Assembly: GCA_034184445.1 (NCBI GenBank)
Contig: JAXFZX010000066.1
Location: forward strand, 1 to 13,467
DNA: 13,467 nt
Source: CALXZG01 sp034184445
Lineage (GTDB): Bacteria; Pseudomonadota; Alphaproteobacteria; CAAHEQ01; UBA3637
Direction of reading: 5' to 3'
The first letter of the stretch is position 1. The number at the start of each line of letters is the position of its first letter. Position numbers and translations under genes: made by a program. Positions 1 through 7,658 of the stretch are shown here, one piece after another. The notes under the pieces are model-generated. The model saw only the letters and a list, made by a program, of their open reading frames with translations. It ran no database searches and was not told the DNA's origin.

Positions 1-65
1 CCGTTTTTCAGCAAGGCCAATCGGATATTTGTTCCCCCGATGTCTGCCAATAGTACTGACTTCAT
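1..65 (-). CDS. glk: Glucokinase-like protein, N-terminal 21 codons only
   Basis: The gene runs off the left edge. The visible N-terminus reads MKSVLLADIGGTNIRLALLK, which matches the phosphate-1 ATP-binding motif (LxADIGGTNxRxAL) at the start of bacterial ROK/hexokinase-fold glucokinases. These phosphorylate glucose to glucose-6-phosphate in the cytoplasm. The start is well supported: GGAGG lies five bases upstream of the ATG, and the ATG overlaps the TGA stop of the preceding nucleotidyltransferase gene as ATGA, so translation is probably coupled. It is the last visible gene of the ptsP operon. Only the N-terminus is seen, so another ROK-family sugar kinase cannot be excluded. Confidence 0.72.
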   Translation of the reverse strand, partial: MKSVLLADIGGTNIRLALLKN

Positions 66-796
66 GATTTCCTCCGTTCCGATTGCCGCATATAAATTTC
101 TTGGGCAGTTTCTAATTCTTCGGGCGTATTGACACCGTGCAATTCTTCGGCATTTCCGATTACAACACTGCATTTTAGACCCTCTTGTCGGGCGATTGCC
201 ACAATATCCGTTAAATAATATTCTCCTGCCACATTATTATTTTTTATTTGTTTTAATAACCCCAGAGCCTTTTCTCCATTTAGGCACATAACCCCTGAAT
301 TACATAACCGAATAGCACGTTGTTCATCAGTGGCATCTTTGTATTCCACGATTTTATCTAAGCCATTTTGTCCCATCACAAGACGACCATACCGTCGGGC
401 ATCCGAGGGCATAAATCCCAAGACAACAATATCGGCTCCACTTTGATAATCCGCGATCATCTTATTTAGGGTTTCAGGTAAAATTAAAGGGGTATCGCCA
501 AATAAGACCAAAATGCATCCCCGAAAAGGCTTTAATACTTTTTTTGCCGTTAAGACAGCATGTGCCGTTCCCAATCGGTCCATCTGCACAACCGTTTGAG
601 CAGGCTTTACCACCTGGGCCACATTGTCCATATGAGGGCCCACCACCACAGTAATATCATGAATATCTGATTGATGAACGCTATCTAACAAAATTCGGAT
701 CATTGGTTTGCCACAAATAGGGTGCAGAACTTTTGGTAAATCCGATCCCATTCTTTTCCCCTGTCCAGCGCCTAAGATAATTGCTTTTACTTTCAT
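62..796 (-). CDS. Single-domain GlmU-like sugar-phosphate nucleotidyltransferase
   Basis: The 244-residue protein has the N-terminal uridylyltransferase fold of GlmU: nucleotide-binding loop LGAGQGKRMG (about residues 8-17) with the downstream PKVLHPICGKPM segment, the GTAHAV motif near 76, GDTPLI near 100, and late NSGVM, GEYYLTDI and GVNTPEEL motifs. GlmU makes UDP-GlcNAc from GlcNAc-1-phosphate. Full GlmU is about 450 residues because a left-handed beta-helix acetyltransferase domain follows; that domain is absent here and the next gene begins at the stop codon. The protein is therefore either a stand-alone pyrophosphorylase or a paralogue of a full GlmU elsewhere. I chose the ATG at 796 because AAGGA lies five bases upstream; the ATG at 802 sits directly on that Shine-Dalgarno. 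It follows ptsP by 9 bp and overlaps the glucokinase-like gene by 4 bp. Confidence 0.88.
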   Translation of the reverse strand: MKVKAIILGAGQGKRMGSDLPKVLHPICGKPMIRILLDSVHQSDIHDITVVVGPHMDNVAQVVKPAQTVVQMDRLGTAHAVLTAKKVLKPFRGCILVLFGDTPLILPETLNKMIADYQSGADIVVLGFMPSDARRYGRLVMGQNGLDKIVEYKDATDEQRAIRLCNSGVMCLNGEKALGLLKQIKNNNVAGEYYLTDIVAIARQEGLKCSVVIGNAEELHGVNTPEELETAQEIYMRQSERRKS

Positions 797-805
797 ATTC
801 ATCCT

Positions 806-3070
806 TTATCCAATAAAAACACCATGATCCACGGCAAAAAGCCTTAAATGTTCGCGTAAATTTTCCGATACAGTTTCCAATTGCCGATCCAAATATGCCG
901 ATAAATCACCTTGATTCATTGTCCGGACAACCGCCTTAATCGCCCCCAACGCCGCCGGATTCATGGACAACCGGTGAAATCCCAATCCAATTAAAGCCAT
1001 AGCTTCCAATGGGCGACCGGCCATTTCCCCACATACTGAGCAGGGAACACCAGCAGCCGAACACTTAGTATTGATGATTTTTAATACTTTTAAAAATGAC
1101 GGCATTAAAGGATCATACCTATTCCAAATAGCGGGATTACCCCGATCCGCCGCAAAAATAAATTGCATTAAATCATTGGTGCCAACGGATACAAAGTCAA
1201 CCTCTGTCAACAAATCGTCTAACTGGAAAATTAGGGATGGGACTTCTAACATCGTTCCAATTTTTACGGAATTGGGTAGTTTTCCATCTGTGATCTGCGC
1301 CATTTCCAATAACAGAGTGCTTTTAGCTTCCCGAAATTCGCGAACTGAGGAAATCATGGGAAACATGACATATAAATCCCGTCCGGCGGCTGCCCTTAAA
1401 AACGCGGCCAATTGATTTCTAAGGAGTGCGCGCCTGTCCAAGGTCATACGAATAGATCGCCACCCCATGGCCGGATTGCTTTCTGCTTGTCGTTCAAAAT
1501 AGGGCAATACTTTATCCGAGCCGATATCCAATGTTCGGAAAATAACGGGTTTATCCTTGGCTTGAATAATGGCTCGTTTATAAATAGCCGTTTGCGTTTT
1601 AATATTAGGCAATTCATCCGTTAGCATAAATGGCAATTCCGTTCTATATAGCCCAATACCATCGTAGGAAAAACCACTATCCGCTATTAAATCATGTGAT
1701 AATCCGGCATTCATATTTAAGGATATGGCCACTCCGTCTTGGGTGACAGCCGGCAGTTCCTTCATAGAGGCATATTTTGCCCGCAATCTTTTTTGCCGGT
1801 TTGTTTGGGCATTTAAAGCATCCAAAGTATCATCCGATGGGTTTAAATAAACATTTCCCCCTGTGGCATCCAAAGCCACCAAATCGCCATCCGAAAAAGT
1901 TTGTATTACATTTTTAATTCCGCAAATTAAGGGAATATTCATAGAGCGGGTCACAATAACCATATGCATGGTTTGGGATCCTTCTTCTAAAATAATGCCC
2001 TTAATTTTCTTTAAGTCATAGTCCAACAATTCAGCTGGTCCCATACTTTTAGCCACCAAAATAGTTTGTCGCGACATTTTCTTTTTGGGATAAGCTTGCC
2101 GATTCGTGCGTCGTAAGTGGCGCATTACGCGTCCGACTAAGTCCTGCACATCGTGAATCCGCTCTTTGATATAAGGATCCGTCATAAGCTTCATTCGCGC
2201 TGTCACTTCTTCCCCGATTTTTTGAACGGCTGCATCTGCCGAAAGACCCGTTTCAATGGCCTTCATCATTTTGGCAATCCAACCCTTATCCTTAATAAAC
2301 ATCAAGTATGTCTCAAATATGTCGGATTGATGACCACTCATGTGCGAGGTTGCCAAAATCCGATTGACTTCGCGCTCTACACGACTTAAAGCTCTTAATA
2401 ATTTCTGACTTTCTTTACGACTGTCGGTCGCCAATAATTGGATTGGCTGTTCCAACCGTTTATGGACAACAACACGCCCCAAGGCAAACCCAGATATTAA
2501 CCCCGTTCCTTCAATCTTTTGCCGGCCGGCAGATGGTGCAACAACAACTTCGGCCTTTTTAAACAGATTCCCTGAAATCATTTCCCCAATGACTAAACCG
2601 ATTGTTTCCAAAACTTCAATTATATCTTGGGAAAAAGATTGTATCTGTTTGGTTTGAATAGCCAACACCCCTAACAATTTATTGGAATGAATAATTGGAA
2701 CTCCCGCCAAAGATTTAAACGCTTTTTCCTTTGTTTCGGGCTTATAGACAAAACTGCCGTGTGACCAAGCGTCTTCTGCAATTAAAGGCTTGCGTTGTAG
2801 AGCTATTTCACCGACAAGTCCTTCTCCAATTCGTAAGAATGTTTCATGAACGGCTTTCTTATCCAATCCCCATGTAGCACACAACTCCAAAATATCTCCC
2901 GGCCGAGCCACATAGCAAGAACACACATCAACCTTTAATTGTTCGGCAACTAACCCGACAATTTTGTCAAGACGATCCTCAGGGCTTATATCCCGAACAC
3001 TCAATGCCCGCAAATTCCGCATGATATTACGGACAGAAATATGATCTGTTTTTGATTCTTTATTTTCCAT
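806..3070 (-). CDS. ptsP: Phosphoenolpyruvate-protein phosphotransferase PtsP (enzyme I-Ntr)
   Basis: The 754-residue protein matches the usual PtsP length. It transfers phosphate from phosphoenolpyruvate to NPr in the cytoplasmic nitrogen-related PTS. Order of domains: GAF domain (about 25-170), enzyme I N-terminal and helical region (about 185-330), swivelling phosphohistidine domain with the active-site His369 in GSQTMHMVIVTRS, then a PEP-binding TIM barrel with GLYRTELPFM, FRTLDIGSDK, MLEVPS, GTNDLMQF and CGEMAG. An open frame continues upstream to 3322, but that part lies inside rnpB, and the ATG at 3070 gives the normal family N-terminus. A promoter (TTGACG at 3103-3108, TATGAT at 3080-3085) sits immediately upstream. 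It leads an operon with the nucleotidyltransferase and glucokinase-like genes. The GAF domain of this family is known to sense metabolites such as glutamine. Confidence 0.95.
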   Translation of the reverse strand: MENKESKTDHISVRNIMRNLRALSVRDISPEDRLDKIVGLVAEQLKVDVCSCYVARPGDILELCATWGLDKKAVHETFLRIGEGLVGEIALQRKPLIAEDAWSHGSFVYKPETKEKAFKSLAGVPIIHSNKLLGVLAIQTKQIQSFSQDIIEVLETIGLVIGEMISGNLFKKAEVVVAPSAGRQKIEGTGLISGFALGRVVVHKRLEQPIQLLATDSRKESQKLLRALSRVEREVNRILATSHMSGHQSDIFETYLMFIKDKGWIAKMMKAIETGLSADAAVQKIGEEVTARMKLMTDPYIKERIHDVQDLVGRVMRHLRRTNRQAYPKKKMSRQTILVAKSMGPAELLDYDLKKIKGIILEEGSQTMHMVIVTRSMNIPLICGIKNVIQTFSDGDLVALDATGGNVYLNPSDDTLDALNAQTNRQKRLRAKYASMKELPAVTQDGVAISLNMNAGLSHDLIADSGFSYDGIGLYRTELPFMLTDELPNIKTQTAIYKRAIIQAKDKPVIFRTLDIGSDKVLPYFERQAESNPAMGWRSIRMTLDRRALLRNQLAAFLRAAAGRDLYVMFPMISSVREFREAKSTLLLEMAQITDGKLPNSVKIGTMLEVPSLIFQLDDLLTEVDFVSVGTNDLMQFIFAADRGNPAIWNRYDPLMPSFLKVLKIINTKCSAAGVPCSVCGEMAGRPLEAMALIGLGFHRLSMNPAALGAIKAVVRTMNQGDLSAYLDRQLETVSENLREHLRLFAVDHGVFIG

Positions 3071-3079
3071 ATTGCCCCC

Positions 3080-3108
3080 ATCATAACCCGAAACATTTTT
3101 GCCGTCAA
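3080..3108 (-). promoter_or_regulatory. Promoter of ptsP, almost abutting the start codon
   Basis: TTGACG (3103-3108), a 17-base spacer, then TATGAT (3080-3085), read on the minus strand. The ATG is only nine bases past the -10 box, so transcription should begin two or three bases before the start codon. It lies between the 3' end of rnpB and ptsP. Confidence 0.7.
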
Positions 3109-3136
3109 GCCTTAATCGGCACAAAATCAGAAAAAA

Positions 3137-3501
3137 GGTCAGGCAGCCTATAAGCCGGGTTTTGTCGGGGACGATCATTCGTCTGGGGCGCGCATTACTG
3201 TTCGCCTCTAGCGACTTACCTCTTGATACCCAGTCAAAAACACCTGTTTGACGGGACGAATCCCGAGTATCTTTTTTTAGTCTTGCTTCCGATAGGGTTT
3301 GTCGTGCCACCTTTGTCACCAAAAGTGCGGTGGGCTTTTACCCCGCCGTTTCATCCGTTCCGTGGCATGCCACGGTGGTTTGTTTTCTGTGACGCTTTCC
3401 GTCGGGTCACCCCGCCCGGACGTTATCCGGTATCGTGTTTCTGTGAAGCCCGGACTTTCCTCAAAAACCGATGGTTTTCGCGATCATCCGACCACCTGAC
3501 C
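3137..3501 (-). ncRNA. rnpB: RNase P RNA
   Basis: This is the catalytic RNA that removes 5' leaders from pre-tRNA. On the minus strand it contains the universal core GAGGAAAGTCCGGGC near the 5' end, the late conserved block around GACAAAACCCGGCTTATAG, and the P15/P16-region ACAAA and GAAGCAAG segments typical of type-A RNase P RNA. The ends were set by the P1 helix: GGTCAGG at the 5' end (3501-3495) pairs with CCTGACC at the 3' end (3143-3137). Six T residues follow at once (3136-3131) and may serve as the terminator with P1. About 365 nt, within the bacterial range. The preceding promoter is a perfect consensus, as expected for a highly expressed stable RNA. Confidence 0.95.
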
Positions 3502-3508
3502 AAATGGA

Positions 3509-3537
3509 ATTATACCGAAATACTTCCTAATTGTCAA
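3509..3537 (-). promoter_or_regulatory. Perfect-consensus sigma70 promoter of rnpB
   Basis: TTGACA (3532-3537), a 17-base spacer, TATAAT (3509-3514) on the minus strand. The first paired base of P1 is at 3501, seven or eight bases beyond the -10 box, which agrees with the expected transcription start. Confidence 0.92.
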
Positions 3538-3658
3538 GATGTTATTCCCAAATAAATTTTTCTCATTTGTTCCTTATTTTTGCTTATTGCTAAAACTATT
3601 ACTTTCAACTTTTTTATACCACGGATTACGATAAAATCCATCTCGCCTGATTTTTTTC

Positions 3659-3686
3659 TTGACAAGCATAAAAAAATGATTATAAT
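3659..3686 (+). promoter_or_regulatory. Promoter of tRNA-Leu
   Basis: TTGACA (3659-3664), a 16-base spacer, TATAAT (3681-3686). The mature tRNA begins 15 bases after the -10 box, so the primary transcript carries a short 5' leader for RNase P to remove. Confidence 0.9.
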
Positions 3687-3701
3687 AGGGCTAACTTTTG
3701 T

Positions 3702-3788
3702 GCCTCTGTGGCGAAACTGGTAGACGCGACAGACTCAAAATCTGTTGATGGCAACATCATGTTGGTTCAAGTCCGACCAGAGGTACCA
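3702..3788 (+). tRNA. tRNA-Leu (anticodon CAA)
   Basis: An 87-nt class II tRNA. The acceptor stem pairs GCCTCTG with CAGAGGT (first pair G-U), followed by discriminator A and an encoded CCA. The anticodon arm is ACAGA-CTCAAAA-TCTGT, giving anticodon CAA, which reads the UUG codon. A long variable arm (TGATGGCAACATCA) is typical of tRNA-Leu. The T arm is GTTGG-TTCAAGT-CCGAC. All diagnostic parts are present and nothing suggests a pseudo-tRNA. Confidence 0.96.
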
Positions 3789-3796
3789 AGTATTAC

Positions 3797-3821
3797 AACC
3801 ACCATTTCAAGGGTGGTTTTT
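3797..3821 (+). terminator. Rho-independent terminator after tRNA-Leu
   Basis: AACCACC (3797-3803) pairs with GGTGGTT (3812-3818) around an eight-base loop and runs straight into a T tract. It begins nine bases after the tRNA CCA end. Confidence 0.85.
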
Positions 3822-3824
3822 CAA

Positions 3825-3996
3825 TTCCGACATCAATTCATTCTGCACTACCGTTTGAATTCATTGTGTTTCATTGCTTTGCGCGCAAAAATAATTCACT
3901 GGATTATTTTTGCTTGCGCAGTTATTTTATAAGGCTTCTTACGAGTTCGATAAAAGTTCGTTTTAGAAAGCCCACTTTTCGTGAATTATCGAACTC
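3825..3996 (-). repeat. R1 repeat copy 1 (3' of the amidase gene)
   Basis: Read on the minus strand it starts GAGTTCGATAA (3996-3986) with the inverted partner at 3943-3953. A second strong hairpin follows at about 3877-3921 (AT-rich arms around GCAAAAATAAT/ATTATTTTTGC), then a decayed tail that can still be read as NEFKR...AE-ELMSELKN. It begins about 20 bases after the amidase stop codon. The tail is degenerate and its end is uncertain because the tRNA terminator lies there. Confidence 0.6.
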
Positions 3997-4017
3997 ACAC
4001 GGGCAGATTTCTCCAAA

Positions 4018-5022
4018 TTATCTGCTTTTTAATCTGGACTGTTGAAAGGCATACGCCACAACTTTTAGGCGCTTGAACCCAGAAGAGGACACGCGTATCA
4101 CATGTTTTTGGGAATCCAAATTTGTATTTTTTTCATACGCCACCATAAAGTCTAATGAGGCATCACTCAAAATTTCCTCCGTAGATTTATGAGGGGCTTT
4201 TTCGCGACGTTCACGAATTTGCTGAGGTGTCGGGCGTTCATCTGTTATACCAAAGGGCATGAAATGCCGCATAAAGGAGCGCCAAGCAAAAGGCAAATTA
4301 TCCTTTATTTCCGTTATTTCTGTATATCCTTCTATTTTCTTGGTTTCTGTTTCAGTTTTATACCCAATTGTTTTCAACAACTTCCTAAGATCTTCTCCAG
4401 ACACCATCATCTGCTCGGACGGTAACACCGTATATTTTGGAAAAATACCAATACCAGCCTCCGCCAATTTACGCCAGGGGAACAATACCCCGGGATCCGC
4501 TTTTCTGTCAGGAGAAACATCACTATGCCCAATCACATTATGAGGTTTGATATGATGGCGAGCAATGATACTTTTACTAAGCCGAATCAAACTGTCCATT
4601 TGTTCGGGAGTATACTCGGTTGTACTTCCAAAAGTAGGGTTTTCAACCTCAATTCCAATGGCATGAGCATTTATATTGTCCGCCCCGCCAAGCACTTCCG
4701 CCCAAGACGAAATCCCCGCATGATAAGCACGTCTACTTTCATCAACACACTGCAAAATAGTCCCATCTCTATGGATAACATAGTGTGCTCCGGCATAGTT
4801 CTTTTCTTTTAAAACACGTTCAATATCCGTTTCAAAAGAACAGTGAATAATTAACTGATCGATTTCGGTAGGTTGTTTTGTCCCTTTATGAATACGTTCA
4901 TCAAAATGCTCTGCATCAGGGGAATTTTCTATTGGAAAGTAAACAATTTCCTTTCCTTTTAAAAAAATATCATCTTCAGGAATATTCATTCTGTGATTAT
5001 TGACTGAATAGCTTTTAAACAT
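4018..5022 (-). CDS. AmiD-like N-acetylmuramoyl-L-alanine amidase (amidase_2 family)
   Basis: The 334-residue protein has a zinc amidase_2 domain (about 52-195) that cleaves the bond between MurNAc and L-alanine in peptidoglycan or muropeptides. Zinc ligands are His60 (LIIHCS), His166 (IGHSDVSP) and Asp176 (KADPG); Glu125 and Lys174 fit the catalytic positions. The FPWRKLAEAGIGIFP ending resembles AmiD, and NLPFAWRSFMRHFMP near 255-270 looks like the end of an AmiD-type peptidoglycan-binding module. The last 65 residues are unrecognised. No signal peptide is visible, so the site of action is open: cytosolic recycling, or export by another route. I chose the ATG at 5022 because GGGAGG lies nine bases upstream; the ATG at 5055 has none. 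It is monocistronic with its own promoter. Confidence 0.9.
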   Translation of the reverse strand: MFKSYSVNNHRMNIPEDDIFLKGKEIVYFPIENSPDAEHFDERIHKGTKQPTEIDQLIIHCSFETDIERVLKEKNYAGAHYVIHRDGTILQCVDESRRAYHAGISSWAEVLGGADNINAHAIGIEVENPTFGSTTEYTPEQMDSLIRLSKSIIARHHIKPHNVIGHSDVSPDRKADPGVLFPWRKLAEAGIGIFPKYTVLPSEQMMVSGEDLRKLLKTIGYKTETETKKIEGYTEITEIKDNLPFAWRSFMRHFMPFGITDERPTPQQIRERREKAPHKSTEEILSDASLDFMVAYEKNTNLDSQKHVIRVSSSGFKRLKVVAYAFQQSRLKSR

Positions 5023-5057
5023 ATAATTTTTTCCTCCCTTGTTTTTGAAATGCAATT

Positions 5058-5086
5058 ACTATATCACGCTTTTTTATTTTTGTCAA
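5058..5086 (-). promoter_or_regulatory. Promoter of the amidase gene
   Basis: TTGACA (5081-5086), a 17-base spacer, TATAGT (5058-5063) on the minus strand. The leader to the ATG at 5022 would be about 30 nt and carries the GGGAGG ribosome binding site. Confidence 0.85.
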
Positions 5087-5130
5087 CTATTTACATAATA
5101 CGAATATTTCTCACGAAAAATAGTATTTTC

Positions 5131-5205
5131 TAAAGCGCCAATTTTTTAAAATCCACTAAATTCTAATATTCTGAAAATTACCACCGATAAAATTGGTGTT
5201 TTTTT
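5131..5205 (-). repeat. R1 repeat copy 2, partial (3' of the polytopic membrane gene)
   Basis: The minus strand, starting about 13 bases after the stop codon at 5218, shows a hairpin CACCAAT-TTT-ATCGGTG (5182-5198) followed by a tail readable as LVDFKKLAL-stop, matching the ADFKKLA tail of copy 3. The GAGTTCGATAA head is missing. The same hairpin is followed by seven T on the plus strand, so it could act as a plus-strand terminator, though no plus-strand gene precedes it. Confidence 0.55.
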
Positions 5206-5217
5206 CTAATTCCAACT

Positions 5218-6522
5218 TCAACTTGTTTCACCTGTTTTAGTATTTTTTACCTTACTAATTGAATAAACAATAGAATAAATTAATGCCAGTATAGTAATTG
5301 AAAAAATACGATGTGTTTCCCAAGAGTGTATAATTACATGTTTTTTGATGATTGAACACCAAATAAAAGGATAAGTTCCAATAAATAATAAAGGAATAAC
5401 AATAGATTTCTTTAATACCATTTTATATTTCTTTAGTAATAATCCCATAATTGCAATCATAATTATCATGCTTCCTATCAATACAGGAACACTGTAATAT
5501 AATTCATTCAGATTTTTAACGATTGCGTGACTAATCGTATCTGATGGCTTACCTAGACGAAATATTATCTGATTAATGGCATCAAAAAATAAATTTTTCC
5601 CTAGTATTATGGAACCAACACACAATTTACCAATCCACATACCAGCATATCCAATTACCCAGCATACAGTTGATATGGCTATTTTTTTTATCTTTACAAG
5701 ACAATCGTCATGATTCAGTATAGCAAAAAAAACTAGAGGAATACCTAAGGAAACCAAAGGATAAGTAAAGAAATCAAAAAACACCGTAACGATACCTGTT
5801 AAAAAGAAAAAGTACCAATATTTTGAAGAATAATATATATCCTTTTTTATAAATATAAGACAAGATAGGAGAGTAATATAGTACATACAAGAAGATGTCA
5901 AACTTAATACAGAACCAACTGGATTAAGGATTAAAGCCCCTGCTAAAAAAGGTATAGACAATTTATATCCTCCTTTTACGTATAAAGATATCATTAATAT
6001 ACACAAAAGAAAAGTCTGAATAACCATATTCAGTACTCTGATATCAGAAACTGTAAAAAAGGCTAATAATGGTTTAAAAATAACCAAATTGCCATGCCAG
6101 TATCGAGGATAATCCTTACGAAAAAAATTTTTACTTTTTCCTGAAGAATAATTAACTAATGATTGTATTCGTTTGGGAGCAAAATGGGGAACCAACATAG
6201 CATCTTTCATACGAACTTTTAATTCTTTTTTAGTAGGAAATAATGCTCCAGACAATATTATCGTATCAGAAAAATAATCCATATTTGACATGGGATATTT
6301 AGGGGCCCAATGGGAGCTTTTTTGATAAATATTCAAAAAATGATTGGATATATTTGCAGTTATTGGTTCTAGTGGAATATGGTACACAGCGATCATAGAC
6401 ACCATCCCAATAAGAATAGCAGCCATTAATGTTGTAATTGCTAAACAAAAATTATTTTTAAATAAAAAAAACAATATAACCTTCTTTATCATATTCTCAT
6501 AAATTATTTTTGATACTAACAT
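5218..6522 (-). CDS. Polytopic membrane protein, GT-C-like or unknown family
   Basis: The 434-residue protein is strongly hydrophobic with about nine or ten membrane segments (first near 24-48, then 165-185, 188-205, 208-226, 236-262, 280-300, 345-365, 374-392 and 405-425). A large polar loop follows the first segment and contains DYPRYWHG (137-144) before FKPLLAFF, a pattern I associate with uncharacterised large membrane proteins related to GtrII/GT-C sugar transferases of surface polysaccharide loci. That link is an impression of layout, not a firm family call. No ribosome binding site precedes the first ATG. An internal ATG (residue 11, at 6492) is an alternative, since a possible promoter, TTGACA-17-TAGTAT, overlaps the first ATG. 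It is more AT-rich than the housekeeping block, suggesting transfer. Confidence 0.75.
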   Translation of the reverse strand: MLVSKIIYENMIKKVILFFLFKNNFCLAITTLMAAILIGMVSMIAVYHIPLEPITANISNHFLNIYQKSSHWAPKYPMSNMDYFSDTIILSGALFPTKKELKVRMKDAMLVPHFAPKRIQSLVNYSSGKSKNFFRKDYPRYWHGNLVIFKPLLAFFTVSDIRVLNMVIQTFLLCILMISLYVKGGYKLSIPFLAGALILNPVGSVLSLTSSCMYYITLLSCLIFIKKDIYYSSKYWYFFFLTGIVTVFFDFFTYPLVSLGIPLVFFAILNHDDCLVKIKKIAISTVCWVIGYAGMWIGKLCVGSIILGKNLFFDAINQIIFRLGKPSDTISHAIVKNLNELYYSVPVLIGSMIIMIAIMGLLLKKYKMVLKKSIVIPLLFIGTYPFIWCSIIKKHVIIHSWETHRIFSITILALIYSIVYSISKVKNTKTGETS

Positions 6523-6800
6523 AGAAGTAAATTATTGTCAATAAAATTTACCCAAATTAGGCAATTTATCATTATTTTTCATAATTCCTGTTTTATGCGA
6601 ATATTTTGAAACAGGCCTAGTCAAACGCTTCCCTCATTGATTGTTTGCTGCTTTACTTTTATTGCAGCTATTCAGAGTTTTTTTACCGGAATGATTTTAG
6701 AAAATATCATTCATAAAAATAAACAAAACTTTGAATTACACCTACTGCAAATTAATAATTCAAAGAACAAATGACCTTTTCCGTATCTAGGACATCAACG
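6523..6800. other. Intergenic stretch without a convincing gene
   Basis: All frames are broken by stops. The only structure I see is a perfect 10-base inverted repeat CTTTGAATTA/TAATTCAAAG (6729-6738 and 6756-6765) and a short GCTGC/GCAGC pairing near 6647-6669. It may be decayed DNA between cassette-like units. Confidence 0.5.
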
Positions 6801-6802
6801 TT

Positions 6803-7005
6803 CTCAAATAAAATTTCAGGAGTTCTGTCTACTAGGCCAATTTTTTGAAATCCGCTGGGTGTTTGGCTCGGTATTCGCTAAGCGCGCTGTACCAAATCAA
6901 ACGGCTCCCTTTTTGGGAGCTGATTCTTTTATATTTTCCAAGCGCTTGTGCTGGTTCGATAAACACCCCTTCCGAAAGTGCCTATTTTCGTAAATTATCG
7001 AACTC
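6803..7005 (-). repeat. R1 repeat copy 3 (3' of the lipoprotein-like gene)
   Basis: A near-complete copy of about 203 bp on the minus strand. The head GAGTTCGATAA (7005-6995) pairs with 6953-6962. The second hairpin has stem GCTCCC/GGGAGC (6904-6920). The tail reads WYSALSEYRAKHPADFKKLA-stop, and the element ends near TTTGAG. It aligns over its whole length with copy 5 (8122-8323), with mostly base substitutions. It begins about 120 bases after the lipoprotein-like stop codon. Confidence 0.85.
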
Positions 7006-7128
7006 AAAAATTTTATTTCTTTTTTAATCAAGAAGTTATATAAATTTAAACTAGGCTATCACACAAAGACAAACCAGCATTTCTATGAAATTCATGATTA
7101 TAACAAAGGGAAGAATTGAAGTGTATAT

Positions 7129-7503
7129 TTAATCATGACATAAAGTCCTATCAAATGCTTTTTGGGGTACTTTATTTTTGGGTTTTTGTTTCATCGCATT
7201 AATGGTAACCAAGCCAACAATCATGCCAAAAGCAGCAAGAAGTCCAAGTGCGTCTGCTTCATCACTTTCTTTTCTTTTTTTTCTTTTTTGATTAATTTCT
7301 TGTCTCTCTTGTTGTAACTTTTGTAACAAAACAGCCTTATCAACCTGTTGGGCTTCTCCTGAACTGTCAATCACCTTTTCCATCTCAGATAGCTGAGACA
7401 ATTTTATATCCTCAATATCTTTTTTCGATGGACTGCGATTACACCCTAACTGAGTAGCTGCCAACGTGGCGCCAAGCATTATTCCAATCATTCCTTTTTT
7501 CAT
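7129..7503 (-). CDS. Small lipoprotein-like protein with C-terminal hydrophobic segment
   Basis: I do not recognise the family. The 124-residue product begins MKKGMIGIMLGATLAATQLGCNRS: a short basic start, a hydrophobic stretch and a cysteine near residue 21, like a lipoprotein signal, although the residues before the cysteine (QLG) fit the lipobox poorly. A charged, probably helical or coiled-coil region follows (about 30-85, rich in K, E and Q, with KKRKKRKES-type basic runs near 75-80), then a second hydrophobic segment, ALGLLAAFGMIVGLVTI (about 86-102), and a basic tail. I chose the ATG at 7503 because AGGAGG lies seven bases upstream; the ATG at 7509 is too close to it. It has its own promoter and is flanked by R1 copies 3 and 4. 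The product could be an envelope-anchored accessory or lysis-type protein; function unknown. Confidence 0.72.
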   Translation of the reverse strand: MKKGMIGIMLGATLAATQLGCNRSPSKKDIEDIKLSQLSEMEKVIDSSGEAQQVDKAVLLQKLQQERQEINQKRKKRKESDEADALGLLAAFGMIVGLVTINAMKQKPKNKVPQKAFDRTLCHD

Positions 7504-7554
7504 ATCCATACCTCCTATTTTACTTACACTCTCTTCTCAGAAGTATACAATTGT

Positions 7555-7583
7555 ATTGTACCATAAAAGTTAAAAAAAGTCAA
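7555..7583 (-). promoter_or_regulatory. Promoter of the lipoprotein-like gene
   Basis: TTGACT (7578-7583), a 17-base spacer, TACAAT (7555-7560) on the minus strand, about 50 bases before the chosen ATG. The sequence ATACAATTGTAT around the start point (7547-7558) is palindromic and might be an operator. Confidence 0.78.
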
Positions 7584-7610
7584 GAGATCAACACCATCAC
7601 CAAATACTAA

Positions 7611-7655
7611 CTAGTATAAATTCTTGGCCCGATGTTCTTTCAGTAAGCGGTATAA
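7611..7655 (-). repeat. R1 repeat copy 4, tail remnant (3' of the small basic protein gene)
   Basis: The minus strand contains TACCGCTTACTGAAAGAACA followed by TCGGGCCAAGAA, readable as YRLLKEHRAKN, which matches the LKEHRANH part of copy 5. Only about 45 bp are recognisable. It lies directly after the stop codon at 7659. Confidence 0.5.
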
Positions 7656-7658
7656 AAA

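Noticed and set aside
3071..3322. N-terminal extension of the ptsP frame by 84 codons
   Set aside because: It lies within rnpB and the spacer after it, has no family similarity, and the ATG at 3070 gives the normal PtsP N-terminus and length.
3223..3555. Plus-strand open frames across the RNase P RNA
   Set aside because: Antisense shadows of rnpB; no ribosome binding sites or protein-like patterns.
6845..7027. A 60-codon plus-strand frame
   Set aside because: It is the antisense of R1 copy 3; the conserved readable pattern is on the minus strand.
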